NCBI GenBank assembly: GCA_024305405.1 | Contig: JAKNDB010000092.1 | Coordinates: forward strand, 1,705,501 to 1,769,500 | From: Dirofilaria immitis | Taxonomy: Eukaryota > Nematoda > Chromadorea > Rhabditida > Onchocercidae | Direction of reading: 5' to 3' | Length of the DNA stretch: 64,000 nucleotides | In this document: positions 35,301-50,100 of the stretch, piece by piece | Numbering within the stretch: position 1 is the stretch's first letter | Layout: each line of letters opens with the position of its first letter | Notes under the pieces: model-generated | Seen by the model: only the letters and a program-made list of their open reading frames with translations | What the model was told of the DNA's origin: nothing | Database searches by the model: none | Translations under genes and position numbers: made by a program

Positions 35301-38300
35301 ATCTAGATATACATTTCTATTTTTTAATATTTATCTGCTGACACGATTGCTGTGTTTACAAAATTTGAAATTAAATTCCGAACTTAAAGTGTAATTATTT
35401 TTTAGACAACCAGAAGATTTACCGTCCGAAATTTACGGGACGGTATTAACAAGAGCTGATATAATACAAAGTGAACATTCCTGTATTGATGCACCAGATA
35501 GGGAACGTCAAACCATTTCAGCGCCTGTAAATTCTCGAGGTTCAACTGATTCTTTTAAAAGCAGATCCATTTCAAACCAGAACGCTATCCCATTGCAAAT
35601 GCAAGCGAAGGTTTGTTTTTTTCAGAAACAAAAGATTTCAAAGTGAGATAAGGAATTGAAATTATTTTTTTATTAGTTTTGTGATTTTGAAATTTCAGAT
35701 AAATATATCGCAAAGTGTGCAAGCAACAACAGCTTCAAAATTACATGAGCTTTTACCCTGTCACAAACCACAAAGATCAACAGATCAACAACAGCAATTG
35801 TCGGAGCATTTGCAACATCAGCAGTTGAAGACAAATGCATCCTTTTCTTCAACGCATTTATTCACAGAATTACAGGAAAATCTTCAGAAAAACTTGTCAT
35901 TTTTGACAAGCAGTTTTTTGATTTTTGTGAACGAAACGATTGGCTTCAGAATCTGAGAAAGAGTTCAGCGAAACAGTTGGAATGGAATAGTGGTGAGTTT
36001 AAAAGATGAATAATTTATTTGGGATTGAAAATATAAAATAGTGGTATTTTATCGCTATATTTTTATGACGCATTTTTGTGTTGCAGGCATAAATTTGGAT
36101 GATGAAATGTTGGAGTTAGAAAAAGTTCGAACAGTTGTGTCATCCTGGCTTGATGCTTTGGAAAATCAGATGAAAGACAGTATGTGTTCAATTGAAGAAC
36201 AGTTAGGAATTGCGAACAGCACTGATCGAGAATTATTTGACAATCGAAGGATGTTAGATTTCAACAGTGTAATGAATTAAAGCTTATTTTCGTAAATTTC
36301 GAAATCATATTTGTTTTTTCAATGGATATTTGAAATAATTTTTCGTTATTTCTTACTATTTTAGATGCATCGCTTGGATAAATTGGTAGGAGCCTTGACA
36401 AAACTGGAACAAAAAGTTGCGAATATTGAAGATATATTACTAGAAATGCCAACATGTGATACAAAAAACAGGTTAATTATACGAGGAAGCATATACTCTT
36501 TTCAAAAAACTAACGGAAGTTTCCTTCTGATAGATATTCAATATAGATTTTTACAAATTATGTCTATAATGAAGACTTGATAATTGAATCATATAATATA
36601 AAGGAGTTTTTGAAAACTCCTTTATATTATATAATTCATCAGACAAGTACGAGTTATTGATAAGATCCAACAGAAAATATTAATTAACTTTTGATTCATT
36701 TTTGTTTGCAATTCCAGATCAAATTTAATCTTGAATATTGACCAAGAACAGCAAATTGCTACAACTGCAAAGAATATTTGCAAGAGAATAATTTCACGAC
36801 GAAAAATTTTATATGAATTACAACAACGGATTACAAATTTAAGTATTCAATTAAAGTAAGTTATTCGTTAGTATTATCTTTATTGGAAGTCTCACATCGT
36901 ATATAGGATGCTGTTGGTCGCAAAGAAGGTCTGCATGTCGCAATTATTTCAAGAAACTCAAATATTAAATTAGTCTCATATTATTATTCTCTTTATAATG
37001 GTTTATTCTTCTGCTTTTTATTTGTATTTTTTTTAGAGTATCCGTTGCTTCAAAATCAAAGCAGTTACATTTATTGTAACTGGTCCTATTATTCAGTTGA
37101 TTTTTTTGTTTGCGTTAACACCCTTGGCATCTTATTTCCCATTTTCTCGATTCTCTATATTCATTACTCTGTTGATGATGCAGTTATTTTTCAGACTGTT
37201 GAAAAAGATCAAGGAGCAGACAAATTTTTGCTTCAACAAAATCATCACTTTCAAATTCATCACTGGCTTATCATACTAGCAGCGAGGAATTAGAAAGGAC
37301 AGTGGTTGTTAGTGCTCAACAGCAGAGAGAATTATTAAAGTATGTGGAAATTTTTGGAAAAAATTCTTTTGGAATTATTTTATCGAGGTAAAAACAATTG
37401 ACACGAAACGATTGCTCAGCATATTTAATTTTTCAGATAAAAATTTTTTGAAACTATAGCAATAACTTTTTATTCTTAGATAATGACAAAAAATTGACAT
37501 TTCCATGCACATTTTCTTTTAGATTTTTGACCCAACGTGGTCCTGTAAAACAGTCAGAAGCAAAAATTGTTCTGCTTGATAATCATTCACATGAAGCGGA
37601 TGAGGAAATATCGAATTCGATATCGAATTCAACTATAACAGACATTGAAAATCGTTTGCTTGAAGCAGCATTGATGCCAATAAAAACACCTGCAAAACTG
37701 TTGGTTTCTGGAAAATCTGATGCTTCGTCATTCAGTAAAAAGACAATTAGTGAATAATAGTGTATTTTAACTATTAAGCAATTGGTTTGAAATCAAATGG
37801 CAGAATGTATGATTAGATATTAAACAATTGCATTTTCTTTTTTTTTATATGATGAGCATTTCTCTCAAAAACTGCCCCTTTTGCAACTTTAGTTTCAAAA
37901 AAAAAATGGTTTTCATTTAGGAGCAATATAAATTTGTTTTTTTGCAGCGTTATGGATATTGGAACACAGTCATCCGATTATTTGTTTTTAAAGGTATGTC
38001 TTTATTGCAACATTATGGATAATGGAGCACAAAAACACATGGAAATATACTTTTAAAGATCATGATAAAATAGAAATCTTTAGTATCTCATTATTAAAAA
38101 GTTAATTCACTGAATATTATATTTTTGGCTCTTAACAAATATTTTATTTTACAGAAGCTAAGTCGTATGTAGATATGGTAATTTCCACTCCCATTATTTC
38201 TAAAAGTTTCACATCTAGTGAGACGGATAAACCACTAACAATTCGGGTAAGTCTACCTATTATTTATTTATTTCTGATTACCGATCTTTTGAAGAGCGAA

Positions 38301-41300
38301 TTTTTTAGAACCAGTTTTTTAGAATCAAGAAATTTTGCGTTGTTTAGAAAATAACTTATAACTAAAAATGTTTGGTTCTACATAGCTACATTTGGAGTAA
38401 AATGTAAATAGAATTTTGCATTGTATAGCACATATATATTTTTCAAGCAGGAAATTTGCATAAAATCTAAAAATTTATATTTCATTTTTAGTCCAACCAT
38501 TTCCAAAAGATAGCTGAATCAGATCTTAATTCATCGGCAGCTCCATCTTCTTTTATGAATTTGAGCAGTTCTACTGCAGCTATACCAACTACGTCCAGTT
38601 TATTCGCCACAAACGCAATCGTTAAGCAGTCTCCTGCCGAAAAGTCATCCAAAACTGTTCCAGAAACAGTGGCATTGTGTCAAGTGCAGCCTAGTGACAT
38701 AACATTTTCATTTAAAAATTTGGATGCTCCATCAACGGCGAGAAATAATATTTCTTCTCGAGAAAAGGTTTCTGCACTAATCTTACTACCTCATCATCAA
38801 GTACAACCCCATTTCAGAAACATTTCATCGATTCTTTGTCTTCAAGCAAATCTGATTATGTCAGTTACAATTTGCTTTCCATTTAATGTCTTCTATTATC
38901 AGAAATTATTTGTATATGTATACATATAAATCGCGATATGCCTGCAGCGGAAGATGATTCTTAGTTAATGCAGTTTAGATTAAGATTTGAAATTAAGATG
39001 GTGAAGACTTTGATGAGTAGATGATAGAGCTAATTCATACTTCAATCAAAAGAAACGATGATCTTGTCGTTGAATATACTAACTAAATGTAGTCGACAAA
39101 AGATATTTAGATTATGAGATCTTTCCAGGCTTAAAGTTATTAAAGTTTAGACTTCTACTATAATGCAGAAAACAGCGTCAATTGGATCTGCTATAACTTC
39201 GGAATCTTTGACTAATATTTCTGCAGCCGCAGTTTCTAGTTCAACAACAACTACCGAAATTGATAGAACTTCAACACAAAATTTTGGGACTTCAAAAACT
39301 AACAAGGAAATGGCAATAATAGATTCATCGCCTACCTCAACAACAGCATCCAAAACACTAAGTGCTGAAACAAATGTATCATTTACTTTCAAGTTACCCG
39401 CAGCAGGAAATCAGCAAACAGCATCTTCGCAAGCTGGTGCTTAGCCATTTTCTTAAAAAAAAAAAAGAATTTTATTTTTATTTTTCAAGAATTCATAGCA
39501 AATTGTAACATCAATAATAATGTTATGTTTCTGCGATGTTTTCGAAATCGAAAGAAAGAAGATTTTTTAATAGCTGTAGTGCAGTAAGTCACTTAATGGT
39601 ATCAACTAATGACAAATAGACTTTTACTGTATTTTTATGAACTTTCTGATCATTAAATATTCTGTCTTTAACTGCTTTAACCTTTTGGATCTGACTGACA
39701 AATTTGCCGTTTTTTACAGCTTGCTCAAATCCCAAAGTACAACATTGTACTTTGATATTAATTAGCATAGTCATGATCTTTCTTCAGATTTTGTCAGTGA
39801 TGCGATAAACACGATGATCGAGTCGCAGTCAAAAGATTTCGATGTTCTAGGGTATGTTTTTTCTTATTTGAAAGTCAATCATAAAAGCGAAATATTGTTT
39901 TTAAAAAAATAAATAATAAAATAGGGTATGCATCTTTTATTTGAATCAAATCAACATCAAGCCTCCTAAAATATAATTTAGAGTAAGTTAAAGAGAAATT
40001 TCAGTGATGATGGAATGATGGAAGCGGAAGGTACTTCAACTGTTCCAACAACTCTGTTCTCATCATCATTGTCCTTGTTGGTTTTTGATGTATCTGATTT
40101 CTGAAATTTTGACCATGCTCTACACTGTATTTGCTCTTAACGTGTAATTTTTATTAAGTAATGTTTTTCGTTTATATTCATTAGTCTTTAGCTATTTCAT
40201 TCGTATTCCCATAACATAATTATTTCAAGAAACATTTTTTCTTTGCATTCAAAAAAACAAATACTGGGATTATCAGAATTGAAAGAAAAATTTTTTTCAG
40301 TGGTTTGGAAAGTGCCATATCCAATCCAAATGCGACACAGAATGTTTTTGGTTCTGGGTTGAAATTTCTGCCATCTGCGCAATCTCAAACAGCTTCATTG
40401 TTTGGTAATGCTGATGCTGGAAATAAAAACATCTCAGCATTCAGTGCTGCTGGCCCAACAACTTCTAATGATGGTAGACTATTCAGTCGAATGCAACAGT
40501 CGAATGCAACATCAACTTCTTTTTCGTTTAGTTCAGTTGCTAATCCACATAGCTCATCCTGTCTTTTTGGAACAAAATCAACGAGTAAGTATGATTTAAC
40601 AGTCAAGAATAATTTCAAATTTTCAATTAAATACAATGTTTAAAAAAAAGATGTTTGCTTTTAATTAATATTTCTGCGTGCATAACTTAACTAATAATAT
40701 GCTCTCATATAATTTTGCATGTTCTTCATTTTTCTTTTCCTTTTTTGGAATATACTGATTCAGTGATTTCTAGCATAAGAAACGAAGCGTTTATTTCCCA
40801 GGAACAAAATAGAAGGTTTTCGAGTCTCTAAAAATTTTTTGAAGCGTAATTTTGCAAAATTTTTAGCCAGTGTCACCACATTTGGTAGTACACCATCATT
40901 TGGTCCGAAACCGGTGTTCGGATCTCCATCACCACTTGTTTCAGCATTTAGTCAACAACGTTTTCAACATACTGCCCCCACAACTACTGCATTTTCCAAG
41001 TAAATTTTTGTAGTTCTGATATGCGTTGTTTTGCTTTCAACTATTCGATCACACTATAGGTTGTTTCTCTATAAGTAATTTGCACGGCTATCAGAAAAAA
41101 TGAACTTTATCGCAGTATGAGATTGTCATTGGTTTATAATAAAATACAGCGTCTTGAAATTCTAGCGAGCCGATAATTATTGCCGTATTTTGGGAGACGA
41201 TGAAGTGATTGTTCAAATATCTATTCACTTGATTAGCTTTATAGATTGAAATGTTAGGTGCATTGCTTTAGTTCCACTAGTTTATTTAATGCTGAGTCTC

Positions 41301-41864
41301 TAATTTTTTCTTGTTAATATCATATAAAACAAATGTTTCATTTCATGAAAATGAACAAATTAGGGAAAGTAAATGGCATTTGTGCAAATTGCTGTCTAAG
41401 ACATTTAAAACGTAACACATTTTATATGGAAAACTTTAATCCCAGTAATTTTAGCTTTGCCAAAACAAGTACTGTTGGATTCGGTTCATTGGCTGCAAGT
41501 CAGCAACAGCAGTCGTCGGTTTCTGTATTTGGTGGAAGTGGATTTGGTGCTGTAGCTCAGCAACCTCAAAAAAATACAATTTTTGGTGGCGGTTTAAATT
41601 CATCTTTGACCAACAGGTCAGGATCTTATTTGCTAATTATGTTTTCTACTGTGATACACAGTGAAAGTTAGCTGAAATTTGAAATATTTCAATAAATTGT
41701 AGTATTCCGTATAACTCAAGTGTTCAGCAAATTGCTGTGTATTTATGCCAAGCTTTACTGTTCTCTTTTTTTTTAGTTAGGAGGTCTTCCTCTTAATTTA
41801 TGTTTTTAAATAAATACTAATATTCTTTAACCATTTTAGTTCGTCATTTTCTACATGGCGCTAG
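32332..41864 (+). CDS. Nucleoporin NUP214 (NPP-14-like)
   Basis: Cytoplasmic-face nuclear-pore protein acting in mRNA and protein export. Exons: 32332-32358, 32471-32719, 33078-33206, 33460-33600, 33925-34108, 34225-34474, 34703-34853, 35044-35173, 35406-35610, 35699-35992, 36087-36268, 36365-36471, 36718-36855, 37037-37075, 37195-37339, ~37523-37750, ~37951-37994, 38155-38246, 38492-38859, 39169-39436, 39788-39851, 40005-40076, 40301-40584, 40867-40999, 41455-41616, 41840-41864; about 1,370 aa. Exons 2-9 are the N-terminal beta-propeller (WSPKGKQLIVGDISGYIKQY, GWKLVLCSSS, LALSSQGILLAF). Exons 10-15 form a coiled-coil centre (RLDKLVGALTKLEQKVANIE). The Ser/Thr-rich C-terminus has FG motifs (TTFGSTPSFGPKPVFG, VFGGSGFGAV, IFGGGL) and ends FSTWR. 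One-base slips occur at 34322-34325, 35914-35919, 37225-37229 and 38763-38766, all in A or T runs; the 37523/37951 joins are unresolved. Confidence 0.88.
36585..36638. repeat. Near-perfect palindrome, 26-bp arms
   Basis: Arms 36585-36610 and 36613-36638 are reverse complements with one mismatch and a 2-base loop, in the NUP214 intron between 36471 and 36718. It would form a strong hairpin. Confidence 0.92.
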
Positions 41865-44178
41865 GATGCTGCTGAAAAGGTACCAGAAGAATGCAATTGA
41901 AATGTTCTAACAGTTATCATTGTTTTTATGCAAAATTTTACATGCTGATGAATTTTTTAACCGCACTGATTGTGCTTCATATTGTTTCCATTGCATCGAG
42001 CAATAAATTTTCAGATTTCTTCTCCATTTTTGTTTTAGAAAATCTATTCATTTAATTCAGTCGAAATTTTAAGTCTTTTACTTCAATTTCCTTTATTATT
42101 CAGGCTTTTTTGTGTTTTAGAATAAGAAGCCATTGAGGCGTGAACTCATGAATTTTAATCTTCAACGCTTAAAGATTAATTCATGCATCATATTTATAGT
42201 TTAAATTCGGGATTTCTTATTAATTTGAAAAGTTATTTCAAAAATCTATTTTATACATCCTAAAATTCTATATTTTGATTTTTGTAATTTTACGATTTCT
42301 CTGCTCATTTATTGTTGACTACTCGCTCTTCAGATTTGAAAATTGCAAATTGCCTTGAAAGTATGTATTCATTTTACATAAAATGCAGATAGTGCTGAGT
42401 GTATGGAATGCAGAAACTTTGAGTTTATTGGGATTCCATAAATATTGTATTGAAATGTAAAATATATTGTTGGGTTCCTCGCTGACTTCATCCGCCCTTT
42501 TTTCCTTTGTGGCAGTGTTAGTAAGATAAAAATGAAGAGGAAGAAATAAAAATTAGTATAGGCAATGTTGCTGATTGGAATGAATGATTTTTAAAGTCAG
42601 TTTGATAGATGAGATTGTAGTCTCCCATTTGAGCAGCAGCCTATTTTTATCTCATGAAATGGATTGCTGTCAGGTTAACTGGCAAATCATTTCAGTCCAT
42701 CTCTATCCTAACTCTTTTCTGCTTTTCTTTGAACGAAGGAATAGATAATAACAATAATATTGGAAGTTTGGGGCGAATTTCGTTTCTTTGAAAATAAAAT
42801 TTATTTTATTGGTCGATCTATTGTGTATCATCAATCTCTCAATTATTTCAGTTTAATGGAAGCCATTTATTTTATTGGTCGATCTACTGTGTCATCACTC
42901 TCTTAATTATTTCAGTTTAATGGAAGTCACAATTTTAAATTTATCTGAATTGCTAGATGCGTTACATTTCATGATGCATATTAAGAATTTAGAACAAATC
43001 AAATCAGCTTTTTATTAGAAAACTTATTCCCAATCATCTCAGCATATGCGATTTGAAACAGTTCAATAACCAGAAAGATTTAAGAATAATATTGATAGAT
43101 TTATATCTTAGTATTATCAATTTTGATTTTATTTACAATTCATTGCTCTCTTGGATTGTTGTCAGTAATATTTGAAATAGTATCATGTTTCATCTTTTAT
43201 GTTATTTAATTTTCTATAACTATAATATGTCTATACACACATATTATAATTTTAAGTGAGTAAAGTGGAAAGAAATATTATGCTAATTTGAATATTAGCC
43301 ATATTAATCTTTTTAAATAAAACTATATCGAATATAATGGAAAATATAGAAATTGTTTAATAATGTTATGAAAAATCATGCAGAGAAAATTGAGTAAGCG
43401 CATTGTTATTGCATGTTGCAAGTATTGCATGTTGCAAAGGATGAATATTGTAGATTTTCGATTGTCAATTCTGGAAATCTAATTTTGGAAATGCGAAAAA
43501 TCTAAAAATTTAAATGGAAGTGATTGTGGTACGAATTTTATACAACTATTATGATACAGTGGATATTGTAGAATTTCTATGACATACATTAGTGTTCGAA
43601 TTGCTCTGTCTGGATTGCAACAAAACCATAACATTCATGCAGTGCCACGAGTTTTACACAGTCTTGAAAAGTCTTTTTTTTAATTTACACAAGAATGGGA
43701 CATGTTTGTTGAACCTTCTATCGATCGACTGATATTTAAATCACAATCAATTCGTCACATTTCTTTTAAATTTTTAATGTTATTGTAAATTTAATTATAT
43801 AAGTATCAAAAAATTGAAACAAATAGTTTCATGAAAGCTACAATTTTCAGCATATAATCATACATTTTATAAAACGTTAGACATTCTTCATTGCCTTAAT
43901 ATCATTTCAAGAAATTTATTTGTTAAAGTTTTTTCTTACTCGTTTCCTAATATATTTCCAATCAATTAAAGAACTGTAAATTTAATTCATTATTAAAAAT
44001 AGAATTCATAATTAATAACTACTAATGCATTTTTAGGAGAATGAAATCCTGTTAAAATTTCTTCCAATTTATGATCGTCGAATAAATATTAACAGCTGAT
44101 TTTTCATTCTGCAATCCTATAGTTTCGGCATCTTGTCCTTCATTTTATATCACAGAGAAGTAAGAAGCGGAAAGCGAA
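41865..44178. other. Intergenic, 2.3 kb
   Basis: No coding exon recognised on either strand. Contains the 42799-42930 tandem duplication. It probably includes the NUP214 3' UTR and the promoter of the TEP-like gene. Confidence 0.45.
42799..42930. repeat. Tandem duplication, ~66-bp unit, two copies
   Basis: The unit starting TTTATTTTATTGGTCGATCT and ending near TTTAATGGAAG occurs twice in a row, at about 42799-42864 and 42866-42930, with a few base changes and a short indel. Confidence 0.85.
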
Positions 44179-47100
44179 ATGGCCATGATATTGCTTATTT
44201 GCGTTTTCCTTTTGATGAATCTTCAACAGATTGAACAGTAAGTAGATCAATATTCTTTTATTAGTATTTTGTTATGGTTAATATTTGGCTTTTCATAGTT
44301 TTTTGTCCCGTCTGTAGTACATAAGATTATATTTCGCAAGAATTTCTGCAAAAATTTTTATTGTTGCATAACTACGAAAGCTTGTTCAACGGTATCTGAG
44401 TTTGTGTAAAATGATTTAGCGCTATGATAAATATGCATTAAGAAATGAATATCGAACGAATAAGTTTCAATATGTCATTGTAATGCATTCATTATTCATT
44501 ATATCATTTATCAAATTACGTAATAATATGTGAATATCTATTATATTATATTATACTATACCAAAAAATTTCTATTTCATTCTTTGTCGTATATTAGTAA
44601 TGAACTTCTGCAGGAAACCTCTGCTTATGTCACAATCAAGATTGAGATGGAATGCAACGAATGAAGTGCTAATAGCTGCTCGTAGCAGTATAAATAACCT
44701 GGTTGATATTAGTATGGAAATTTATGCCTACCCTTCTTCTCTCCTAATTTTTCGGCAAACATTACAAGCAAAAGTTGCTGGTGAGTGACATTTTTACCAA
44801 AGCTATTATTTATTTCCGAAAATAATGTATTTTATCATCATTGATGTTTGAAATATAACATTCATCATTTGCAGTTAAAAAATACCAAAAAGAAACAAGT
44901 ACTATTATTTACTAATGTCAATTGTAGGATCACTGAATCGTGTGAAATTTTTTGTTCCGGGTGGAAAAACTCGATCAGATTCCTATCGATTAGTAGTTCG
45001 AGTTCAAAACGATAGTGAATCTCTTGAACGAATAATATTGGGTGCACCTGATCTGAGGAGTATTTATTTACAGACCGATAAAACTGTTTATAAACCAACT
45101 GATATTGGTATATGAATTTCAAATACTTACTAAGAGTTATCCAAAACTAAACAGTAATACTACGAATTCATTATTAAAAGAGGTTCAAAGAATACATTTT
45201 ATTAGATATCAGCTATCGACAAACTTCTACATTTAAAGTATTATATCCTCTAAATTCCTCTAATAGGAGTAGGTCAAATGATGGAGGAAAAATTAAACTG
45301 ATACCGCGAATTTATCATAAAAGAGACTCTCCAGAATACATTTTGAACAGTTTTTTATTTCTCATCACCAATGCTAAATATATAATAAAAATATTTTAAA
45401 AATCTGAGTTTTAGTTAAAGTACGAGCGTTGCCACTTACTACAAGCGGGAAATTGTATGACGGGCCAGTGGACTTTGCACTTGTGGTATATTGAATTGAA
45501 ATATTCTTAATTGTTAATTTAATCGAAATGCTAACATGTCAGATTATTACTGTGAAAATCGATTTCTTAGTTGCGATATCATCAGTGAGAAATAATAATT
45601 TCCAGTATACAGTAATTTCCGGTTAAATTGTGTGATTGTACTTTGCATAAAATAGACTTATTTAATTTGTGTTAATAGTTGACGTTTTAATACTTTTAGA
45701 ATCCGGATGGTTTTGAACTTATACATAAAAATAGGTCGACTTCTAACAATCGATTTATTGCCGTAGAATTCCAATTACCAGATCATTTGGCTTTTGGAGA
45801 ATGGAAAATCTTGGCACGACCGGATCGTCAAAAGCCGTACACCTATTCACTTACATTTCAAGTGTACAAATATGGTAATACCTCTTTGCCTTTTTAATTA
45901 AAATAAATAACCTTCAAGCCAATTTACCAAGCAAACAATCATCTGATTCCTTTCCTCGACAAATTCAACTCGATTCCGTTAAATGGAATTTAAAAAAACT
46001 GATCAGAATTAAAGTCAGAATAAGGAAAAATCTTTTCAAATATCTGAATAAAATACAGAAATTCTGAAATAGTGATATTAGCGAGTTTAACATTTGAATT
46101 TATTGTTATGTTTCAGAGTTATCACCATTTATCGTTCATATCTTAGCCAAAGAAACTGGCGATTTTGATTTATATGAAATAGATATTCTAGCCAGGTAGA
46201 AATTGCTTGAAATTATCAAATAGTCAAAATAGTTTTAGTAATAAATATGATGCTGATCAGATTACTTGTAGTAGTAATCAATATTTGTATTTTTGTTCGA
46301 ATTTATGACAGTAGTGATTAAATTGAGTTTTAGACTTAATTTTAGGACTGGCTTAATAATCGCATAGATTTGCTTCAAATTCTAATTTAGATATGCTAAT
46401 GGCCAACGAGTGTCTGGCCAGGTATCGATTTGGTGCAACTGCAATGCAAACAATAGCGCAGCGACATCATCCAACTCCGAAAAGTCATTTCTGTGTGTTC
46501 TGAAATCATCTAAGGTTAGCTTTTTAATTGTTAAGGTTGATAGATATAGATTTTTGTATCCAGTCAGAATTTTTATTGCTAAATCTATCTTATTTCTTGA
46601 TAACGAAATCAATCAGGTTTCGATTGGTTTGCCAGCTGATTTGTTATTTATAAAAATCTGACAAGAGATCTGCCTAAAACTTCTTGAAGTTTAAAATCAA
46701 TTAATGAATAAATAATAAAATTACCTCACTTTTTGTTTCATGTTTTAAATAAATCTTTTACTTTCGTATTTTCTTAGCTATTAAACAGATCAATCTATTA
46801 CATTCATTAGTAGAATGTTATACTTCTAAACTTCAGAATTAGACCGATTACTTTTTTCTAATTATTCTAAGTTAAACTATTGTAGGTGATGAATTTCTAA
46901 TGAACATTATTTATTCTGTAGCAATGGCAATACTAGCAGTATTAAGGATAAACAAAGTTATAACTTATCTTATTTCCCAAACGGTTTTCATTTTCCATGT
47001 CTAATAAGATTTTAGGAATTTGCATAAAAGCATAAATATTTTTTGATACACGATTAATTTCACGCTGATTCGATTTCACGATGACGCGATAATAAAATAA

Positions 47101-50100
47101 AAAGAATTGATTTGATTGAAAATGAAGAGGATACTGGCAAATGTCGCATATAAATCTTCTAAGCTTTCTGAGGTCTGTGAATCGGTTCCAATCAAAATCA
47201 CCATGTAAAAGATTGTTTTTGTTGAAGTCATGGAAATATTTTTGAAAATGGCCTGTTAAATGAAAATATGAGTTTGTGTCGAAAAAGCTTTTTGTTCCAA
47301 ACACATTGATTTATTTGAAATGAAAAAACACCGCTCGTACGAACGAAATTGGATGGATTAGAAATTTTTAGATGACTTTTTGCAGCTCTTTCATTAACTT
47401 GTCATTAATATAGCCACAATTTTCTTTACCTAGGATAATTACTATAATAAATTCTATTTATTATAATAATGAATTCTATTTATATTCTATTTACATTAAA
47501 TTTACTTCACTTTGAAGTATTTCAAATATTTTATTTTTCTTTTACTTCTTACTAAAAAAAAAACTTTATTTGAAGTTAAAAAGTTGCAATTTAAACACTT
47601 CAATATGTTTATTTGTAATGATGTGAAGAAGAAAAATGATAGACATTCATAAAAATTTTTCTTCCTTTATTTTTCATTCTTTTTTTTTTTTAAATGAGAT
47701 GCAAATTTCATGCAATTTTAATGAGAGCATAATAAAGCAAGTATATAAAAATTAGAGAAATTATTAGATATTGTTATTTCGGAATAACTATTCGGCTGGT
47801 GGTTTTATCATTTTTGAACCAGAGCAGAGGGCGATAATTGCATGTATCATGTTGAAGTGCTTTTTGCCCAATCATCGAGCAATAGTACCGACAATGATAA
47901 CAAGGATTGCAACTTATTTCGAAAGACATCGGATTTCACGGCAATTTCATCAAAAACGAATACAAGCACTATGGGAACTAATACGAGAACTATAGTCGAT
48001 GCTATTAGTATTCCAATTCTAAATCTTAATGAGGATAGAACTGATGAAAATATTCCGGATTTGATCTTTACTTTAGGACAGACTCAAGGATTAGCTGATA
48101 TAAGCACAGCAATTGAATCTTCTTTTTCGACTGTGGCAACTTGTATTGGTGGATTCTTTTCTCAGAACTGTACTAGCAGCGTATCAGTATTCTCTAGTGG
48201 GAACGACGATGACAATGAAAACGATGATGATAGTAGTGATGAAAATCATGCTGATTATGAGGATGATAAAGAGCCAACACCATCAACATCTGGAAATTAT
48301 CTGCACGAATGGACACCCCAGTATAGCTCATCGTTGTCCATATTTGCAACATTATCATCCGGAAATTTTTATCCGAAAGTGAAATAACACAAATTTTCTC
48401 GCGGTTCGTTAATAGTGAAAAGAAGAACGGTTAAAATAATAGATCTGGATAAAATTGAAAACTTTTAATCCTAGAAATTTCGGAACCCATTGAGATGAAA
48501 CTTCAAAAGATGTAATGCTATTATATCATGCAGTATGTGACATGTTTAAGATCTTTTTCTGAAGTAATAGTAGAATTTCGAAACATTTTTTTCATTGTTA
48601 ATATAAAAATGAAAGCGTACTTAATTGTGCAACCAATATTTTGAAAGTAAAGATATTTAGTTTAATGTTTGTTAATGTTTTAACAAGCATCTGATTCAAA
48701 TCATAAAATAATCTGGACTTGAATCGAATTTGCATTTAAAATAAAAGTAGGGATTTCTTTGCATTCCTTCATTTTTATGTTTCCTTTTCTCTCAGTAAAA
48801 ACGAGCTGAGATTTAAAAGTGAAAGAGTTGTGCTTAGGGTTTAGTCTAATTTTTAATTTTCTTTTTTTTCATAAAAATAAATATTCCTTGAGAAGTCTGA
48901 ATTCGTAACTTTCATAATACAGAATTGGATGATAAAAATATACAAAAGCTGGAATCTAGTAGAACGAAATCTTCTTTACTACTTATTAAAAAAGGAAAAA
49001 GAAATAAAAAAAAAAAAAGAAATAGGAATTTATTTTGTAATCAATAAAAGATCTTCCTACGTACGTCTCATTACTATCCAATGCCGTCCTTCTCGGTGCT
49101 ATGGAAATAAATTAAAATGTTTACAATTATGCTTTCATATGCATTTTTCTCTTAAAGAAGTAAAAAGTAAATTTTGAGTATTTGAGCTTATAGGTATGGA
49201 AATATAAAGGAAGTAAAATGGATTCAAATAAGCGAGAATAATGGTTACATTATCGTGTTCACTAATGAAAACGAAAAAGAGAATGCTATTAAGGTAGACA
49301 AATATCACAAATGCAATTTTCAAATTTCTCATTAGTTTTAGGCTCTTTATCGATATCAGCTGCATTTATAAAATGTAGTTTGTAGTGTAGTTTTGCCTAA
49401 TCAGTTATAGGAAAAGAACTGATTAGAGGAAATAAATACTACATTAATTTTGGTAAATATGATAATGGAAAACATAATTCTTTTACAGGAGAATAAATGT
49501 ATGTAAAAAATCTTGAGAAAATGATACTCAGACCTACTTTCACTTTATATTTTATCATAATGTTTCTTATCAAATTTATTGCAAGCTTAAAAAAATTTTC
49601 AAAAACTTGAAAGGTTTGTGGCAATAAAATGGAGACGAAGGGAAGAGTGCTGAAACTGTGGAGTTTCAAACAAGCTAATTTATTTGTGGATAGAAACTTA
49701 GCTATCATTGACACAGCAAATCACGCTTCTCATCAATGTAAATAATTTATCTCAACGCTGGAAAATAATAAATTTTACGATGATGGCGAGATTCAGAGGA
49801 AAAAACGGGAATAAGGATGAAGAATTATTTTTATAAGTTAGATTTTCTTTAATTAAGAGGAAAAATGTGCTAAGCAATTAGGATAAGTATGAATAAGCTT
49901 TTGGACTGGGGAATTTGATGATCCTTTATTTCCAAGTTCCTCTCAAAGGAGGAGCTTTTTGAGAGACAGCTGTAGTATTGGTCAAGGAAGCAATCTGGAA
50001 AAAAAATCAGAATGAACAGCAACGAATTTTGTACGTTTTTGGAAAGATTAGAGTCATCATACTTCAAATTCACACAGCAACAATAATTCTATAACTCTTT

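Noticed and set aside
49000..49180. Retrotransposon or processed pseudogene from the poly(A) run near 49009
   Set aside because: No reverse-transcriptase-like frame, target duplication or cDNA-like coding sequence is next to the A run.
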